DNA from: Marchantia polymorpha subsp. ruderalis
Taxonomy: Eukaryota > Streptophyta > Marchantiopsida > Marchantiales > Marchantiaceae
DNA length: 64,000 nt
Assembly (NCBI GenBank): GCA_037833965.1
Contig: AP031352.1
Coordinates: 20,998,501-21,062,500, forward strand
Direction: 5' to 3'
Positions 10,535-21,464 of the stretch are shown in pieces (position 1 is the stretch's first letter; the number at the start of each line of letters is the position of its first letter). The position numbers were made by a program, and so were the translations under genes. A model generated the notes under the pieces. The model ran no database searches, had not been told where the DNA came from, and worked only from the letters and a program-made list of their open reading frames with translations.

Positions 10535-11719
10535 TCTCTACTCTCACTGCAGGTCGCTCCGCCCTTGCGCGTAATCTTGGAACTGGAAATCGCAAAGCCA
10601 AGAATGAGAGAATGAGACTGGAGTGCAGTCTTTTCTTCTCCGATTTCAAGAACGTCCAACGTTCTTACTGGTTGCAACGTACGCAGCCGGCTATACGGCT
10701 TAACGGTTCGCCCTTTGCATGCGCGAATTCACGTCTCCGCATTGCGCGCATTCGCATGCTTAAACGTTGAATTCTCCCGCCGCCGCCACCTTCCGGACTC
10801 GAGTCCGCTGCAGGGTATACGTCGACCCTGTTGTCTTTTCCTAACCCGCCCTTCTCCGGAGGCGTGTCGCCGCTGGTGCGTTCATTATCCGTCGGCGCCT
10901 TGCTGGAGGCGCACATCCAGTCGGATCGAATTACGCCGGCGCGCAGTCGTACCGCCTATTTTGTCCTTTATGCCTCGTCCGTTGCTGCCGGCGCATATCC
11001 GCCAGCGCAACTCATGCCAGCGCATCCGACTGTCAGCGCCACGTCGGAGACGTACATCCGACCGGCGCTTTCCTTCCATGGACCGCCGCCAAAGGCGCTT
11101 CCGACTCTGAGTGGGTTTCCTCCTATGAGCGCGTGATTCCACCGAAGGCGCATCGCCGAGGGCGTACGGGAATCCTTTCCGGCTGTGAACCCTAGCGCGA
11201 ACGGCGCATGTCCGGCTACGAGTTTTCCGACGCTCATAACTTCTCCATTCCTGATCCATCTCCGACGCTCTTGGACTCGTTAGAACGAGCGTCCCGCGCT
11301 CTTTCTAAGGCAACTTCAACCAACCGGATCTACCGTGTATCCCGATTGTTATGAAGGTTTTCCCTTTCCGCGCTAGCGGCGCTTCGCCGAAGGCGCACTC
11401 ATGGTCGGATGCCTTTAGAGGTCCGGGCCCTTCTCCTGACGTCTTTAGCAAAACCTCCTCCTGAGGTGTCTGCGCCGGAAGCGTAGCTTCCTTATACGCT
11501 AGAGGCGCGTGAGTAGAGATACCTCAAAAAGGAGCTTTTGCCGAAGGCGCCGAAGACGTTGGCGTTGGTACATACGACTACGTGATTCTTTGTGCCCTCG
11601 TGACGATCTCATCAATCCACTCTATTTAGCGTACCCTTCTCTAGCTACAAACACTGCTTTGGTACTAGTTTTCTAAAATTGTTTAAATTCTGCAAAAAAA
11701 CAAAAAGTGTGTTACCACA

Positions 11720-11838
11720 CCGCCGTACCCAGTAGAAACCCTGCATCACGGCCGGTGTGATAATCCGAGAATGTGCGAGGTTGTGGGCGCCGCCGTACCC
11801 AGTAGAATCCCTGCATCACGGCCGGTGTGATAATCCGG
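11720..11838. repeat. 70-base tandem duplication beside element A
   Basis: A unit starting CCGCCGTACCCAGTAGAA at 11720 begins again at 11790; the second copy runs about 49 bases before diverging. The copies differ at one visible base. The first unit abuts the end of the element A LTR exactly. Confidence 0.8.
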
Positions 11839-12125
11839 ACGAGTTGCAACTGCAACGCGTGAATTCAGACTCATCTCTTGCACCTCCAAGAGACCTCACC
11901 GCTGCGGATGATGACGGTCGAGTGCGGAAATTCGAACGAACGCCAACTACGCACCCAGCTCCAGCTCTCGAACAATGTCCAACGAAGGCCGCCGTCGGAA
12001 CCAATTCCAGCTGCGCTCATGAAGCGAAACAAATTCGTTGTCGGATGCCAGGTTCCGAGGACTCGGGCTACCTAAGGAAGATCCGGTCAATGCACGAAAG
12101 CCACGGAGGACAATTAACAGTAGCG

Positions 12126-12875
12126 TTAGCGTAAGTGAAAATCATGGGAAAAATAAACATCAGTGCTAGCGTAGTGGGACACCACGTGGAAGTCGTCCGG
12201 GGGCCGAGTGATGAGTGTAACGTCACCTAAACTCGAAACTCGACCAAATGCAGAGAGAGCTAAAGCCCTCTCCCTTTGGTCTTCCCATCCTCTCTCCTTC
12301 CTCCTCTGCTTAAGAGGGTAGATTTTGATCGTTACAGTAAGAGATATTGGTTTCGCCTTTGAACTACGTCTCGACCTCTGACTCGATTCATGTACTACTG
12401 TATCAAGAGTCTGATTTGGATACATCTCTGAACTACCAATTGCAGTAGCTTCTGTTGCTTCACTGTTGTAAACCGACAACAGACTCAGACCTGATCGCAT
12501 AGGCATCTTCATGCTGTGCAGGTGCACACACTGTTGGTCGGACGCAATGCCAAGGAATCCTCCCACATCTCTGTTTTTCTCACGAAGCATTGTTCTCAGG
12601 GTACGAGAACGAACACAATCTTCATCGACTCCATAGCAAGCACCTTCGACCGTGCCTACAACAAAAATGTGCTGCAGGGCAAGGGAATTTGCCCTGCAGC
12701 ACTTACGGGCTTCGTCCGCCCAACGGACCTCGTGAAAAGGTTTGAAGTTCTGTAATAGATATTCTAAATTCGTTTTTATCGAAGTGGAATTACTACACAA
12801 GTCTTTTTTCTCTTCAAGACTCAGCATCACTGATTCGGGGCTCATTAGCAACCCTGTAGGCAAGAAAGTCGTCAC
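12126..12875 (-). CDS. Hypothetical ORF, 249 codons, doubtful
   Basis: An open frame in host-like DNA between element A and the AT-rich spacer. I recognise no family. The product is rich in Ser, Arg and Leu, with a basic stretch (KQRRKERGWEDQRER) and no evident signal peptide or membrane span. A perfect 14-base-arm palindrome lies inside it (12669-12702), which is unusual for coding DNA. No homologous second copy is in the window. It could be a chance frame or one exon of a gene; intron signals were not convincing. Confidence 0.22.
   Translation of the reverse strand: MTTFLPTGLLMSPESVMLSLEEKKDLCSNSTSIKTNLEYLLQNFKPFHEVRWADEARKCCRANSLALQHIFVVGTVEGACYGVDEDCVRSRTLRTMLREKNRDVGGFLGIASDQQCVHLHSMKMPMRSGLSLLSVYNSEATEATAIGSSEMYPNQTLDTVVHESSQRSRRSSKAKPISLTVTIKIYPLKQRRKERGWEDQRERALALSAFGRVSSLGDVTLITRPPDDFHVVSHYASTDVYFSHDFHLR
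12669..12702. repeat. Perfect palindrome, 14-base arms
   Basis: GTGCTGCAGGGCAA, a six-base spacer GGGAAT, then the exact reverse complement TTGCCCTGCAGCAC. It stands alone; no flanking terminal repeats or target duplication were recognised. Confidence 0.8.
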
Positions 12876-13687
12876 TACGTTACCATTTCGAAACCTGGCT
12901 CTGCCTTCTTCTCAGAATTCGCTGCTGGCATGGAAAAGATGGGAAATCTGGGGGTGCTCACTGTCACTGTGGGGCAAGTTCGCAGGACATGTCAGCTCGT
13001 AAACTAGAAAGCCATTCTAGAGTCTCCACCAAAAAAGAAAAAAAGTACGCACGACTGTCGAAAGGAGCCGTATGTTGATTGGCCGGGCGCACTTGAAAGT
13101 GAAGTCGGTAACGTACAAGTCAGAATCGAGAAACTAAACAACGTTTAAATAAGCATTTAAATATATCGGCAAGGATCATGTTTTCTAAGTTTTTAGTATG
13201 ATCATTCTTAACTCTGATAAGAGGCTTAATTAGTAATTGAATAGAGGCATCAGGCTGATTATTATAGATCGATTGACAGAGATATTTATTTTTGGCCATA
13301 AAGCCTCGCGCAACCTCTATGATCCATGAGATAATCTATTGTACGGGGGCATTTGTTTATTGGAGATAGATAAACGAGCCCTTGCACAAAAGCAATAGAT
13401 ACTAGATAAATTTTCCTCTTTTTCCTCTTCCTTTAGATTTTAAAAAACCTTAAAATTTGTAGTCTTATGAAGTCTTTGAAAACTTGTAAAGATTGATGTT
13501 AGAAACATATAAATGGTAAATGGTAAATAAATGGTAAATGGTATACATCCACAGACCAAGTTGTACTGCACTCTTTCGAAATCACAACAATACCAATGTG
13601 AATTCACTTTGACTTACACTTCGACTTTTTGAGTCACCCAAGAAATGAGCCGACTCACTCGCATATCTTACCTTTGTATATTTGACA
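12876..13687. other. AT-rich spacer without a recognised gene
   Basis: Base composition shifts to AT-rich from about 13100. No convincing coding frame or RNA gene seen. It holds one short tandem repeat near 13509-13544. Confidence 0.5.
13509..13544. repeat. Short tandem repeat, TAAATGG-type units
   Basis: About five imperfect copies of a 7-base unit (AAATGGT) with one 4-base interruption. Confidence 0.7.
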
Positions 13688-13712
13688 AAGAATCTTCCTC
13701 CCAGTAGTCCAG

Positions 13713-14130
13713 GTGTGCTTGACGTCACTGACCTCTAGCAACGAAAACTGTGTCATGTCAGACATCAGACTGCAAACTGCTCAGTATATGACCTCCAAGC
13801 GATTTGTGACTAGTCTTCCTCAACTTGCAGTGAGAACAGATTTTCGATGCGAAACATGTGTATTCACCAAGCAACACCAGGCGAAGAATCCAAGCAAGCT
13901 ACAAAGAAAACAACTCGGTCACTACAGCTTATTCACAGTGATCTATGTGGACGAGTTAAAGCCGACACTGTGTTCAAATATCTGTTGACTTTCACAAATC
14001 ATGTAGCGAACTTGGCCGGTGAAAAAGCAAACATCACCTTGAACGAGTCGTTGCGTGAAATTCAAGCTCACAAGCAGCTTTATTTGCAGGCACTGAAGTC
14101 CTGTAAGCCTAGACTGCTAAGAAAACAGTA
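13713..14130 (+). mobile_element. Ty1/Copia integrase-region fragment (old, broken)
   Basis: Weak but recognisable Copia signatures: VTSLPQLAVRTDFRCETCVFTKQHQ, as in the GAG-pre-integrase zinc-binding region, and LIHSDLCG, the start of the integrase core. It has several breaks and no LTRs were found, so it is an old remnant. An inverted copy lies at 21465-21737. Confidence 0.65.
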
Positions 14131-14589
14131 TTTTACTTTGTGCAACAGGAGGACGTCAGTGCTTCCGAAATATAGATAGGAGTATGTATGCTAACTTTGG
14201 TGCCCATAGACCAGTACATTAATATTATGACTGATGATACTTCCACGTCTTGGCTACTTCTGGCTGGCAGACCAGTCCGAAGCTAGTTAAAATACGAGGA
14301 ATTTGACCAGGATGTGAGGTGTAACCTTTTGAGTGACGTAGATAATATAAAAAATACTAGAAAAGAGTGGTCCCAAAGCCAAGAGTAGGAATGGATGGAT
14401 GATTTGAAAATGATGTTGTCTTTTTAAGATCCCAAAGCTCGTAAAAGAGGAGAGTCACCATCTTGTGGCGACATTCCAACAACCAGGGTGAAACCTAAAC
14501 ATATTGTGTAATCATTGATCCTAGTATATTTTCATTAATTGAACAGGACATGGAATCTAAATGTTATCCTAGTGATCGAGTAAACTTCT

Positions 14590-15795
14590 TGGAGTGCTAG
14601 AAGGTGGACAAGGAAATGCTTTGGGAGAACAAATAACAAGAAGAAGTTATTGTAGGCCAAAATGATGCTAGTCACACTAACAAAGCAGCATCCCCATACC
14701 ATTGTTGCTAGATAGATATTACACATGAACTTTCCCTTAACGTGAACAAATGCCTTACATATGAAAGAGATGCAATAATTTAGAATTTCAATCATAATTA
14801 AGATCTTTCAGTATGGGAAGAGACCTCGAACAGACCTGAACCAACATCAGTTGGCGATTGGTAGAGAAGTCCAGGATTTGCATTAATGGTGGTCACAATC
14901 GCTCTAAAACAGTTTTGAATCTGCTCAGCGTTAATACGGTCCACATGCTTAAGCACACGAGCTTCATGTTAAAGTTATATGTTTCACTCTATAAAATCTC
15001 TTGTTTATCATTTACATTTTGGAGCACTAGTATGATAGTATAACTTATCTGTGCAATGGGAAGAGTTCAAAAGCACCAAAAAGTAAGAAGTAATTGTTGA
15101 ATCTAAGGCCTAGATTGGATCCTTTCCAGGTGAGGTTATCCGGTTGGATAACCTCCTGGAAAGGATCTTGGATAAAACTTGGTTTCAAGAGTTGTCAGGG
15201 TCAGGATTTATTGAATAACGTCTTGTGGACATCGTTCGTATTTTGGTTGTTGCTAGGATGATATATTCATCAGTGGATAATTTTGTGAACTTTATTCATT
15301 CAATAAAGTCTAAACATCTGTGTCCCCGTTAGGGTTCGCGTGCAAAAATCGTAAAGCCATTTCTGACCTCTTGCTCCTTCGCACCGAAGACCGTAAAGTA
15401 TCTGCTTTACGGGCAGAAAATGACCAAAAAAGTCCCTGGGCTCTCCCGCTTGTCGAGTTCTCCTTGACCCGAGTGTTGATTTGTTCTGCCAATTGAACTT
15501 CGAATCTTCTCATTAACTATTTTCTTTGAGACAGGATCAGTTTACATATAGAATTAAAAAACTTAAGACAGACTTGTAGTTGAGCATATTTTCTTTGTAT
15601 CTCTAAGAAACCAATATCAATTTACAGCAATTGAGTAAAAACTGCCTGACTAATTTGTAGCACAAGATAAGAAATCAACCAGAACTATTCTCTTACAAAT
15701 TTTTCATCATCTTACTTAAGTCCAGTTTACTCTTCCATGAGAGAGTGTGACTTTGTAGCTAGCACAACAGGAAATTAAAACTTCTAATTCATCAG
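14590..15795. other. Segment present only in the left duplication arm
   Basis: About 1.2 kb of AT-rich DNA interrupts the left arm relative to the right arm. It holds a foldback at 15118-15167 and no recognised gene. It could be an insertion in this arm or a loss from the other. Terminal repeats were not clearly identified. Confidence 0.5.
15118..15167. repeat. Foldback (inverted repeat) with 4-base loop
   Basis: Arms GATCCTTTCCAGG + AGGTTATCC pair with GGATAACCT + CCTGGAAAGGATC around the loop GGTT; two unpaired bases (TG) sit in the left arm only. Twenty-two base pairs in all. It may be the core of a small foldback transposon or a small-RNA hairpin; neither is shown. Confidence 0.75.
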
Positions 15796-16174
15796 TGTGT
15801 ACTTTCAAACGCAAAAGCCAAACGAAACAGTGGAACATCTCTTATCTCACATGATTAGAGCACGAGGGTTGTGATTAGAACATGACTCATGTAAATAACT
15901 GATCCTCTCTAAGCAAATCTGAGCACAGTTTAAGGACAGGTTCGGATCGGCCATGGCGAGGGAGGAAACAGAGAGCAAATAACAGCTGGACATGTAGAGA
16001 GATAACTGGTTCGGTTGACCTGGTCAAACGACCCATTATTGGTTTATGGTGGAAAAAGCTATACGGGGATCGGTATCTGGCTTTGTTAGAAAGGCAGAAC
16101 TCCGAGAGTTAATGTTTACTTCACTTTCTTTGCAGCCTTTCACACAATGATCGACAGGGACAAGCATTGATTCT

Positions 16175-16348
16175 TTACACGTCAGAAAATTGCAATCCTG
16201 CCCTACGGTAGACGTCCAAAGGCAGTCGCCTCTTTATAAGTAGATTCAGAGGATTGCGCCTCACTACGGTGACTCCGAACTTCTCTTCAACATCTACGTC
16301 CAGATGAGTCAAGCCTTCGGGCAGCGAGATTGTAAAATAGACATGAAT
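16175..16348 (-). pseudogene. Duplicated end of the P450 last exon
   Basis: On the minus strand this fragment reads ISLPEGLTHLDVDVEEKFG and onwards to a TAA stop, about 52 residues matching the C-terminus of the P450 at 18343-20660 at near 90% identity with its frame kept. Everything upstream of that point in the P450, including the heme-binding region, is absent. It begins where the left arm of the inverted duplication ends, so it is a by-product of that duplication and not a gene. Confidence 0.85.
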
Positions 16349-17145
16349 AAGTCCATTCCACTTTTCACTTGGTAATCTTCAAGGTCACAAGTTGGTGAAA
16401 GGAACCTAGTGAATATTAAGAAACCATGAGAAGATACATACAAGCGTTACGAAGAAGAAAATTAACAGATACAAACGTCACATATTCATATATATGGCTA
16501 AATTTAAGCAAGTGTAAAGGTCGGCAGGTTCCGAAGGTTTATTTATGATTTTACTTGACAAAGCATGTGATTCTTTCTGCCCATCTATCTCATGCTTCTA
16601 AAGGGTGGCCAACTTCCTATGCAAAAAGAAGAAGCTCTGGGGGCAGGGACTTCGGACCAACACTTCAGACCAACCACGAATTGTGTAAACTTCTAGAAGA
16701 GAATAGAGAGAGAAAAAAAGACCAGAAGTCTGCGAGGATTCATTGCCCCAGCAGTGGAAATCGAAACTTCTGCCTTGCACGTGGAGAGGTCACACACGAG
16801 AAACCCAAGCACCTTCTTCATCCACTTGACTTTGAAATATTGAAGTCAATCTCATGCAAAAATCTGAAGTCAAATTGATGTAATGATCAAGTAAGCACCT
16901 GCGCATCAAAGTGGTCAGACACAGAAAAACGAATCCCAATTCAGCTTCCGAACAAGTCAATAGCTTGAGCATGGAAAACACGCTTTTCTGTGTTTCTGGG
17001 TGCTGAATTAAGGCTTGTAAAGTTGGAGATACTGATCACAATAATGATGTACATCTCAGATTATTATTATGATTAATATCCAGCGGATGCAGGAGGTGAG
17101 AACCAGATGAACCTCGTAGCCTCATGAGGGCGGTCTTTACCACGT
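16349..17145. other. Spacer without a recognised gene
   Basis: AT-rich to about 17080, then a step up in GC. An open stretch of 107 codons at 16555-16878 (+) has no recognised features and is not called. Confidence 0.45.
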
Positions 17146-17808
17146 TCAGACAGCAGAGTCCGACTGCGCTCGTACTATCCGTTGAGGTGTAGGCTCAGTA
17201 TGCAGCACAATGCGGGAGGCGGCACGTGTCGCCAACGTCAGCCCGCCGCAATTACACTTGCGAACTATTATCGGTGCCGTATAGTCCGGTGACGGCAATC
17301 CGATCCGATATTCTGACCGACGGACGACGGATATCCATCTCCCGCCAGAATATCGAACCGGCTGGTCGCGATTACGGACGGTCTCAGTCATAAAGTGGCC
17401 TGTCAGATCCGACGGAGGCGATGTGAAGATCTCCACCGTGTAGGGATAAGATCGGACGAAGAGCAGGCAGGTCCTGCTGTGGGGCCCGCGACGGCTGTTC
17501 TGGTGCGGCAGTACGTCCTGCCCTCCAGGCGGGACCGGCCCGTCCGGTGCCTGGGACTGGAGCCATCTCAGAAGCCTCTCTCCTGCTGGACGTGCGAACC
17601 GGTCGTCGACATTCTCCCACCTTCCCCTCCGGGTCGTCCGTCCTTGTCGCCACACAGCCCAAACGGGACTGTCCTCCCTTGGCCCATATCCCCGTCCCGT
17701 ACCTGTCCCTGTCCCGGTCCCCACAAAGGGACAATCCAGCCTACCCGGCCAGCCACCACCAGACCCACAACGTCCACTGGTTCCCCCGTTTGGACAGGCC
17801 GTTTGCAT
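17146..17808 (-). CDS. GC-rich open frame of 220 codons, doubtful
   Basis: An open frame inside a GC-rich island (about 17090-17830) that differs from the AT-rich DNA on its left. The N-terminal third is Gly/Arg-rich with a GTGTGTGRG repeat; the rest shows no domain I know. GC-rich DNA has few stop codons, so a chance frame is quite possible. It is divergent to the P450 gene and could instead be part of an upstream regulatory or transposon-derived region. Confidence 0.2.
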   Translation of the reverse strand: MQTACPNGGTSGRCGSGGGWPGRLDCPFVGTGTGTGTGRGYGPREDSPVWAVWRQGRTTRRGRWENVDDRFARPAGERLLRWLQSQAPDGPVPPGGQDVLPHQNSRRGPHSRTCLLFVRSYPYTVEIFTSPPSDLTGHFMTETVRNRDQPVRYSGGRWISVVRRSEYRIGLPSPDYTAPIIVRKCNCGGLTLATRAASRIVLHTEPTPQRIVRAQSDSAV

Positions 17809-18282
17809 TTTGCCCTTTGTAGATTTGCGAATATAAGAGGGAGAGAGGGGAGGAAGGAGGAGGGAGATCCTGGAGGGGAGAAGAAGTCAAGTCAAGGGCT
17901 TCTCAAGATCTGTGGCTCATCCTTTATTGGTCGTCCACATGTTTTGCTGCCCTGAATCCTCCTGATCCAGGCCTCGAGGGGTCACAGCTTGTGGTGGACG
18001 ACGATTAGCAAGAGAGAGAGGCTTATGCTGAAGGTTTGATTCGACTTCCGATGATTTCATGCCCTGGTATTTGGGTCGTTCCAGTCATGCTCTCGGTTTT
18101 GGATCCTTCTAAAAAGTCCAGTCGTCAAGTGATATTCCATTCTTCTCTTCTCTCCTTCCTAAATATACATTTTGGAGGAAATTTTTTATGGCTATCACCA
18201 AGTAATTATATCATAGCTGAGTCTGGACTTTGCTGCATCTGCAGTCGTCTCATGGCTTGATTCGAGTCAAGGGTCCAAGGGG
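17809..18282. other. Region upstream of the P450 gene
   Basis: No coding frame recognised. It includes a purine-rich GA/GGA stretch near 17838-17885. It probably contains the P450 promoter, but only the TATA-like element is identifiable by eye. Confidence 0.4.
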
Positions 18283-18289
18283 ATAAATA
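18283..18289 (+). promoter_or_regulatory. TATA-like box upstream of the P450 gene
   Basis: ATAAATA within GGGATAAATACCC lies 54 bases before the chosen ATG at 18343. This would put transcription start about 30 bases downstream, leaving a very short leader. Confidence 0.45.
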
Positions 18290-18342
18290 CCCACTTTGCA
18301 GGGCCTTTCATCCTCGTCGCACAAGCCATAGAGGTGAGAGAT

Positions 18343-20660
18343 ATGGAGGACATCACTGCTGTACCCACGAGCTGGTCTGTGCAATTTATTGCAGCACTGG
18401 TTTTCCTGTACGTCCTGCAGAAGGTTTTCAGGAGAGTAAGATATACGGGCGGGAAAAGACCTCCTGGTCCCCCATCGTTGCCATTGATTGGCCATTTCCA
18501 TCACCTTTTATTCGGGTTGCCTCACCACTCCCTCGCCAGAATCGCTGAAAAATATGGACCCATAGTGTGGCTGGAACTGGGAGCTGTAAATGCTGTGCTT
18601 GTAAGCTCGTCGGATATGGCCAGGGAGTTTTTGAAGACTCAAGATCACATATTTGCGTCTCGCCCTTCGGGGATTCTGGTAGAGAAAGTGTTCAAGAAAG
18701 CTCAGGGTATAATATGGAGTCCTTTGAATGACCACTTTCGTCTAGCCCGGAAAATCAATTCCACAGAACTTTTTTCAGAAAAGCGGATGGACTCATTTAA
18801 GGTACAAGTCCAATTGGTCGGAAGAGTCTGGTCCCATGCACTATCTCCTTCTAAGGAAAAATTGACTAGGCTCTAAGAACTACATCGAACTAGGCCTGTC
18901 TATTAGAAGAGGTCCACATTTTGTTTGAAGAGCATCTCATGTGGACAACCAGTCAATACAGATAGCTGAGGGAAACACTCTACAAAGTGCTGCTAATTTC
19001 TGTCCCTGACACCGAGAACAAAGAATTACCTCTTAGTTTTCTCAAGGCTGCACCAATTCCACAGTTTGTTCTTCTCACAAACTGCAAAATGGCTCGCATT
19101 TGGCCTTCGCAAGAAGAGTTTCAAATCCTCTGGTCTCTCACGGACACCAGCTCATGTTTCTCTCGTTAAAATCATGATTCCTTTCTGTCGCGTGTGCAGC
19201 ATGTCGCCATTTTTTGCGCCATTAACGTTTAGAAAGTGACTCGTGCAGGATCTGAGGCGACAGATGACTTTCAGAACTTTGCGGACTGCATTCGAGGAGG
19301 GTCATGCAAAGCGTTACATAAATTTAGCTGGTTTAATGCACAACCAGTTTTTATCTTTGACTACCCGAATGTTATTTCAACTGGATGGACATGCTCAGAA
19401 CAAGGACCTTTTGGAAATTGTTGATGATTTTACAAGTGCAGGATGGTTCGTAATAGAAGAGTTCTTCCCTTTGCTTAAGCCACTTGATCTGAGCGGACAA
19501 GTTAGAAGACTGAAAAATATTGGTGAAAGATATTTCGAACTTATGGATTCCATCATCGACAACCGCCTGAAGGAAAATTCCAACTCCAAGTCCAATACTG
19601 AAGAAGACTTCTTGGATGTGCTGTTAGCTACGAGCAAATTTTCACGTGTTCAAGTCCAAATCCTTCTTCTGGTTAGTGACAGATGCTAACCTCTTCCGCT
19701 CGAATGTTAGATTGCATGACGATTGTCTTCCTTCTGACATCGATTACTCGCTATGAGTCGAAAGAGTGCATGTTATGTATCACATTTTTAACGCTGTTTT
19801 GAGCTTATATTCTCCTGCACAGACATCAGCATAGGCAAAATTGGATCGTGGATCTTCTTAATTCTTTCTTACAGCAAATCGCAAGTTCATTGCACAAAAT
19901 AGTGTAAGGATGACAATGGCAATACTACATGGACGCGAATATCAATATTCTCACGAGCTGTATCGTCGTCTGACATGACCACTAATATCGGTGATCCTTC
20001 AACCAGGACATCATCATGGCTGGAACTGATACCAGCTCTGATACGATTGTGTGGGCAATCACTGAGCTTCTGCGGCATCCCAATATTTTGGAAAGACTTC
20101 AGAGTGAGCTCGACGATGTGATCGGTACAGAAAGGCTGGTTGAAGAAGCAGACCTCAACAACCTCGAGTATCTGCAGGCAGTGGTGAAGGAAACACTACG
20201 GCTGCACCCAGTCGCTGCTTTGGGAGTTCCTCATTATTCGACGGAGGCAACGAAAGTAGCAGGATACGATATCCCTGCCAACACCCGTGTAATGCTGAAC
20301 CTTTATGCCATTGGCAGAGATCCTAAGGTTTGGGAAAATCCTCTGAAGTTTGATCCTTCAAGATTCTTAAACAGCCCTGTAGATGTGCGAGGGCACCACT
20401 ACGAGGTTCTGCCCTTCGGTGCTGGGCGAAGGAAGTGCCCGGGCATGAATTTGGGGCTCGTCTCTGTGGCCTATAACCTCGCCCAGCTCGTTCATGCCTG
20501 TTCAATCTCCCTGCCCGAAGGCTGGACTCATGTGGACGTAGATGTTGAAGAGAAGATGGGAGTCGTCGTAACGAGGCGGAATCCTCTGAATCTACTCATA
20601 AAGAGGCGACTGCCTTTGGACGTCTATCGTAGGGCAGGATTGCAATTTTCTGTCGTGTAA
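18343..20660 (+). CDS. Cytochrome P450 monooxygenase, plant A-type (CYP71-clan-like)
   Basis: Three exons inferred from splice signals and family alignment: 18343-18801, 19249-19671, 20007-20660, all phase 0 (AAG/GTACAAG...GTGCAG/GAT; CTG/GTTAGT...ACCAG/GAC), giving 511 residues, the usual plant length. Parts: N-terminal membrane anchor (about 11-29), proline-rich hinge RPPGPPSLPLIG (39-50), I-helix AGTDTS (299-304), K-helix ETLR (356-359), PSRF (411-414), heme loop FGAGRRKCPG (431-440) with Cys438 as heme ligand. These mark an ER-anchored monooxygenase fed by P450 reductase; the substrate is unknown. The C-helix position usually Trp appears to be Phe132 (NDHFRLARK). A GTG nine bases upstream of the ATG was passed over. 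Its last-exon end is copied in inverted form at 16175-16348. Confidence 0.9.
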
Positions 20661-21047
20661 AGAATCAATGCTCGTTCTAGTCGATCATACAGCCTAACGC
20701 TTCAAAGAGAGTTTAGTAGAAATTAATTCTCTCAGTTATGCTTTTCTTATGAAGCCAGAAGTCGACCTCCGTATAGCTTTTTCCTTGACAAACCAATAAT
20801 GGGTCGGCTTTTTGTGTCAACCGTATCAGTTATCTCTCTACCTGTCCAGCTGTTATTTGTTGTCCATTTCCTCCCTCGCCATGAACGAATCCGAACCTGT
20901 CCTGAAATTTGTGTTCAGATTTGTTCAGATCGTTCAGATTTGTTAAGAGAGGATCAGTTATTTACATGAGTCATGTTCTTATCACAACCCTCATGCTCTA
21001 ATCATGTGAGATAAGAGATGTTACAGTGTTTAGTTTTGCTCTTGCGT

Positions 21048-21053
21048 AATAAA
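21048..21053 (+). other. Candidate polyadenylation signal of the P450 gene
   Basis: AATAAA, 388 bases after the P450 stop codon. Plant signals are loose, so this is only a candidate. Confidence 0.25.
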
Positions 21054-21464
21054 GTACACTCGGTCACTAGAGGAAAATTTTGATTATGTGTCTTCTCAAA
21101 TAATCAAAATATACAAGTATCAATAATTACACAATTTGTTGAAATTTAACCTTGGTTTTTTGAATGTCACCACAGCATGGTGACTCTCCTCTCTTACGAG
21201 CTTTGGGATCTTAAAAAGACAACATCATTTTCAAATCATCCATTCATTCGTACCCTTGGCTTTGGGACCACACTCTTTTCTAGTATTTTAAATATTATGT
21301 ACGTCACTCAAAAGGTTACAACTCTGATCCTCTTCAAATTGCTCAAAGTATCTAAACTGGCTTCGGACTGATCTGGCAGAGCAGGAAGTAGCCTAGATGT
21401 TGAAATATTATCAGTCATAATATTAATGTATTGGTCTATGTGCACTAAAGCTAGCATACATATT

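Larger units (their letters stand above)
1..11719 (-). mobile_element. Gypsy LTR retrotransposon, element A (3' LTR runs off the window)
   Basis: Seen: LTR sequence at 1-1056 recurs at 10649-11719 in the same orientation. Between them, read on the minus strand, come a 5' LTR (11719 to 6849), a tRNA-Asp type primer site, gag-protease, RT-RNase H-integrase and a polypurine tract. The domain order RT-RNase H-integrase is that of Ty3/gypsy; no chromodomain follows the integrase, and its last segment (GPY...NGSIQL...VNGWRLKKY) resembles the Ogre/Tat/Athila group. Over the 1056 bases visible in both LTRs I count three substitutions and one 15-base length difference, so the insertion is young. The pol part is broken (about two breaks). 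The left target-site duplication lies outside the window, so insertion ends cannot be confirmed. Confidence 0.93.
6849..11719 (-). repeat. 5' LTR of element A, 4.87 kb, with internal ORF
   Basis: Read on the minus strand the LTR begins TGTGGTAACACAC at 11719 and ends ...GGGTTATTACA at 6849, so it has TG...CA ends. Order: U3 start (11719 to about 10535), 908-codon ORF, TATA box (7767-7774), then R and U5 (about 7745 to 6849), which hold no gene but a GT/AC microsatellite at 7085-7102. The U3 start is rich in short GC palindromes. Confidence 0.92.
13688..16348 (+). repeat. Left arm of an inverted duplication flanking the P450 gene
   Basis: This arm matches the reverse complement of 20491-21737. 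Matching blocks: 13688-14585 (Copia fragment and flank) and 15797-16348 (P450 downstream flank plus the end of its last exon). Between them lies about 1.2 kb (14590-15795) absent from the right arm. By eye, identity is near 90% in the P450 portion and lower in the Copia portion. Both arms point towards the P450 gene, with about 4.1 kb between them. Confidence 0.8.

Noticed and set aside
14535-14795. A minus-strand 86-codon frame rich in hydrophobic residues
   Set aside because: Spans the edge of the left-arm-specific segment and has no counterpart; probably a chance AT-rich frame.
15310-15513. A 67-codon minus-strand frame
   Set aside because: Short, without recognised motif, in AT-rich DNA and absent from the right duplication arm.
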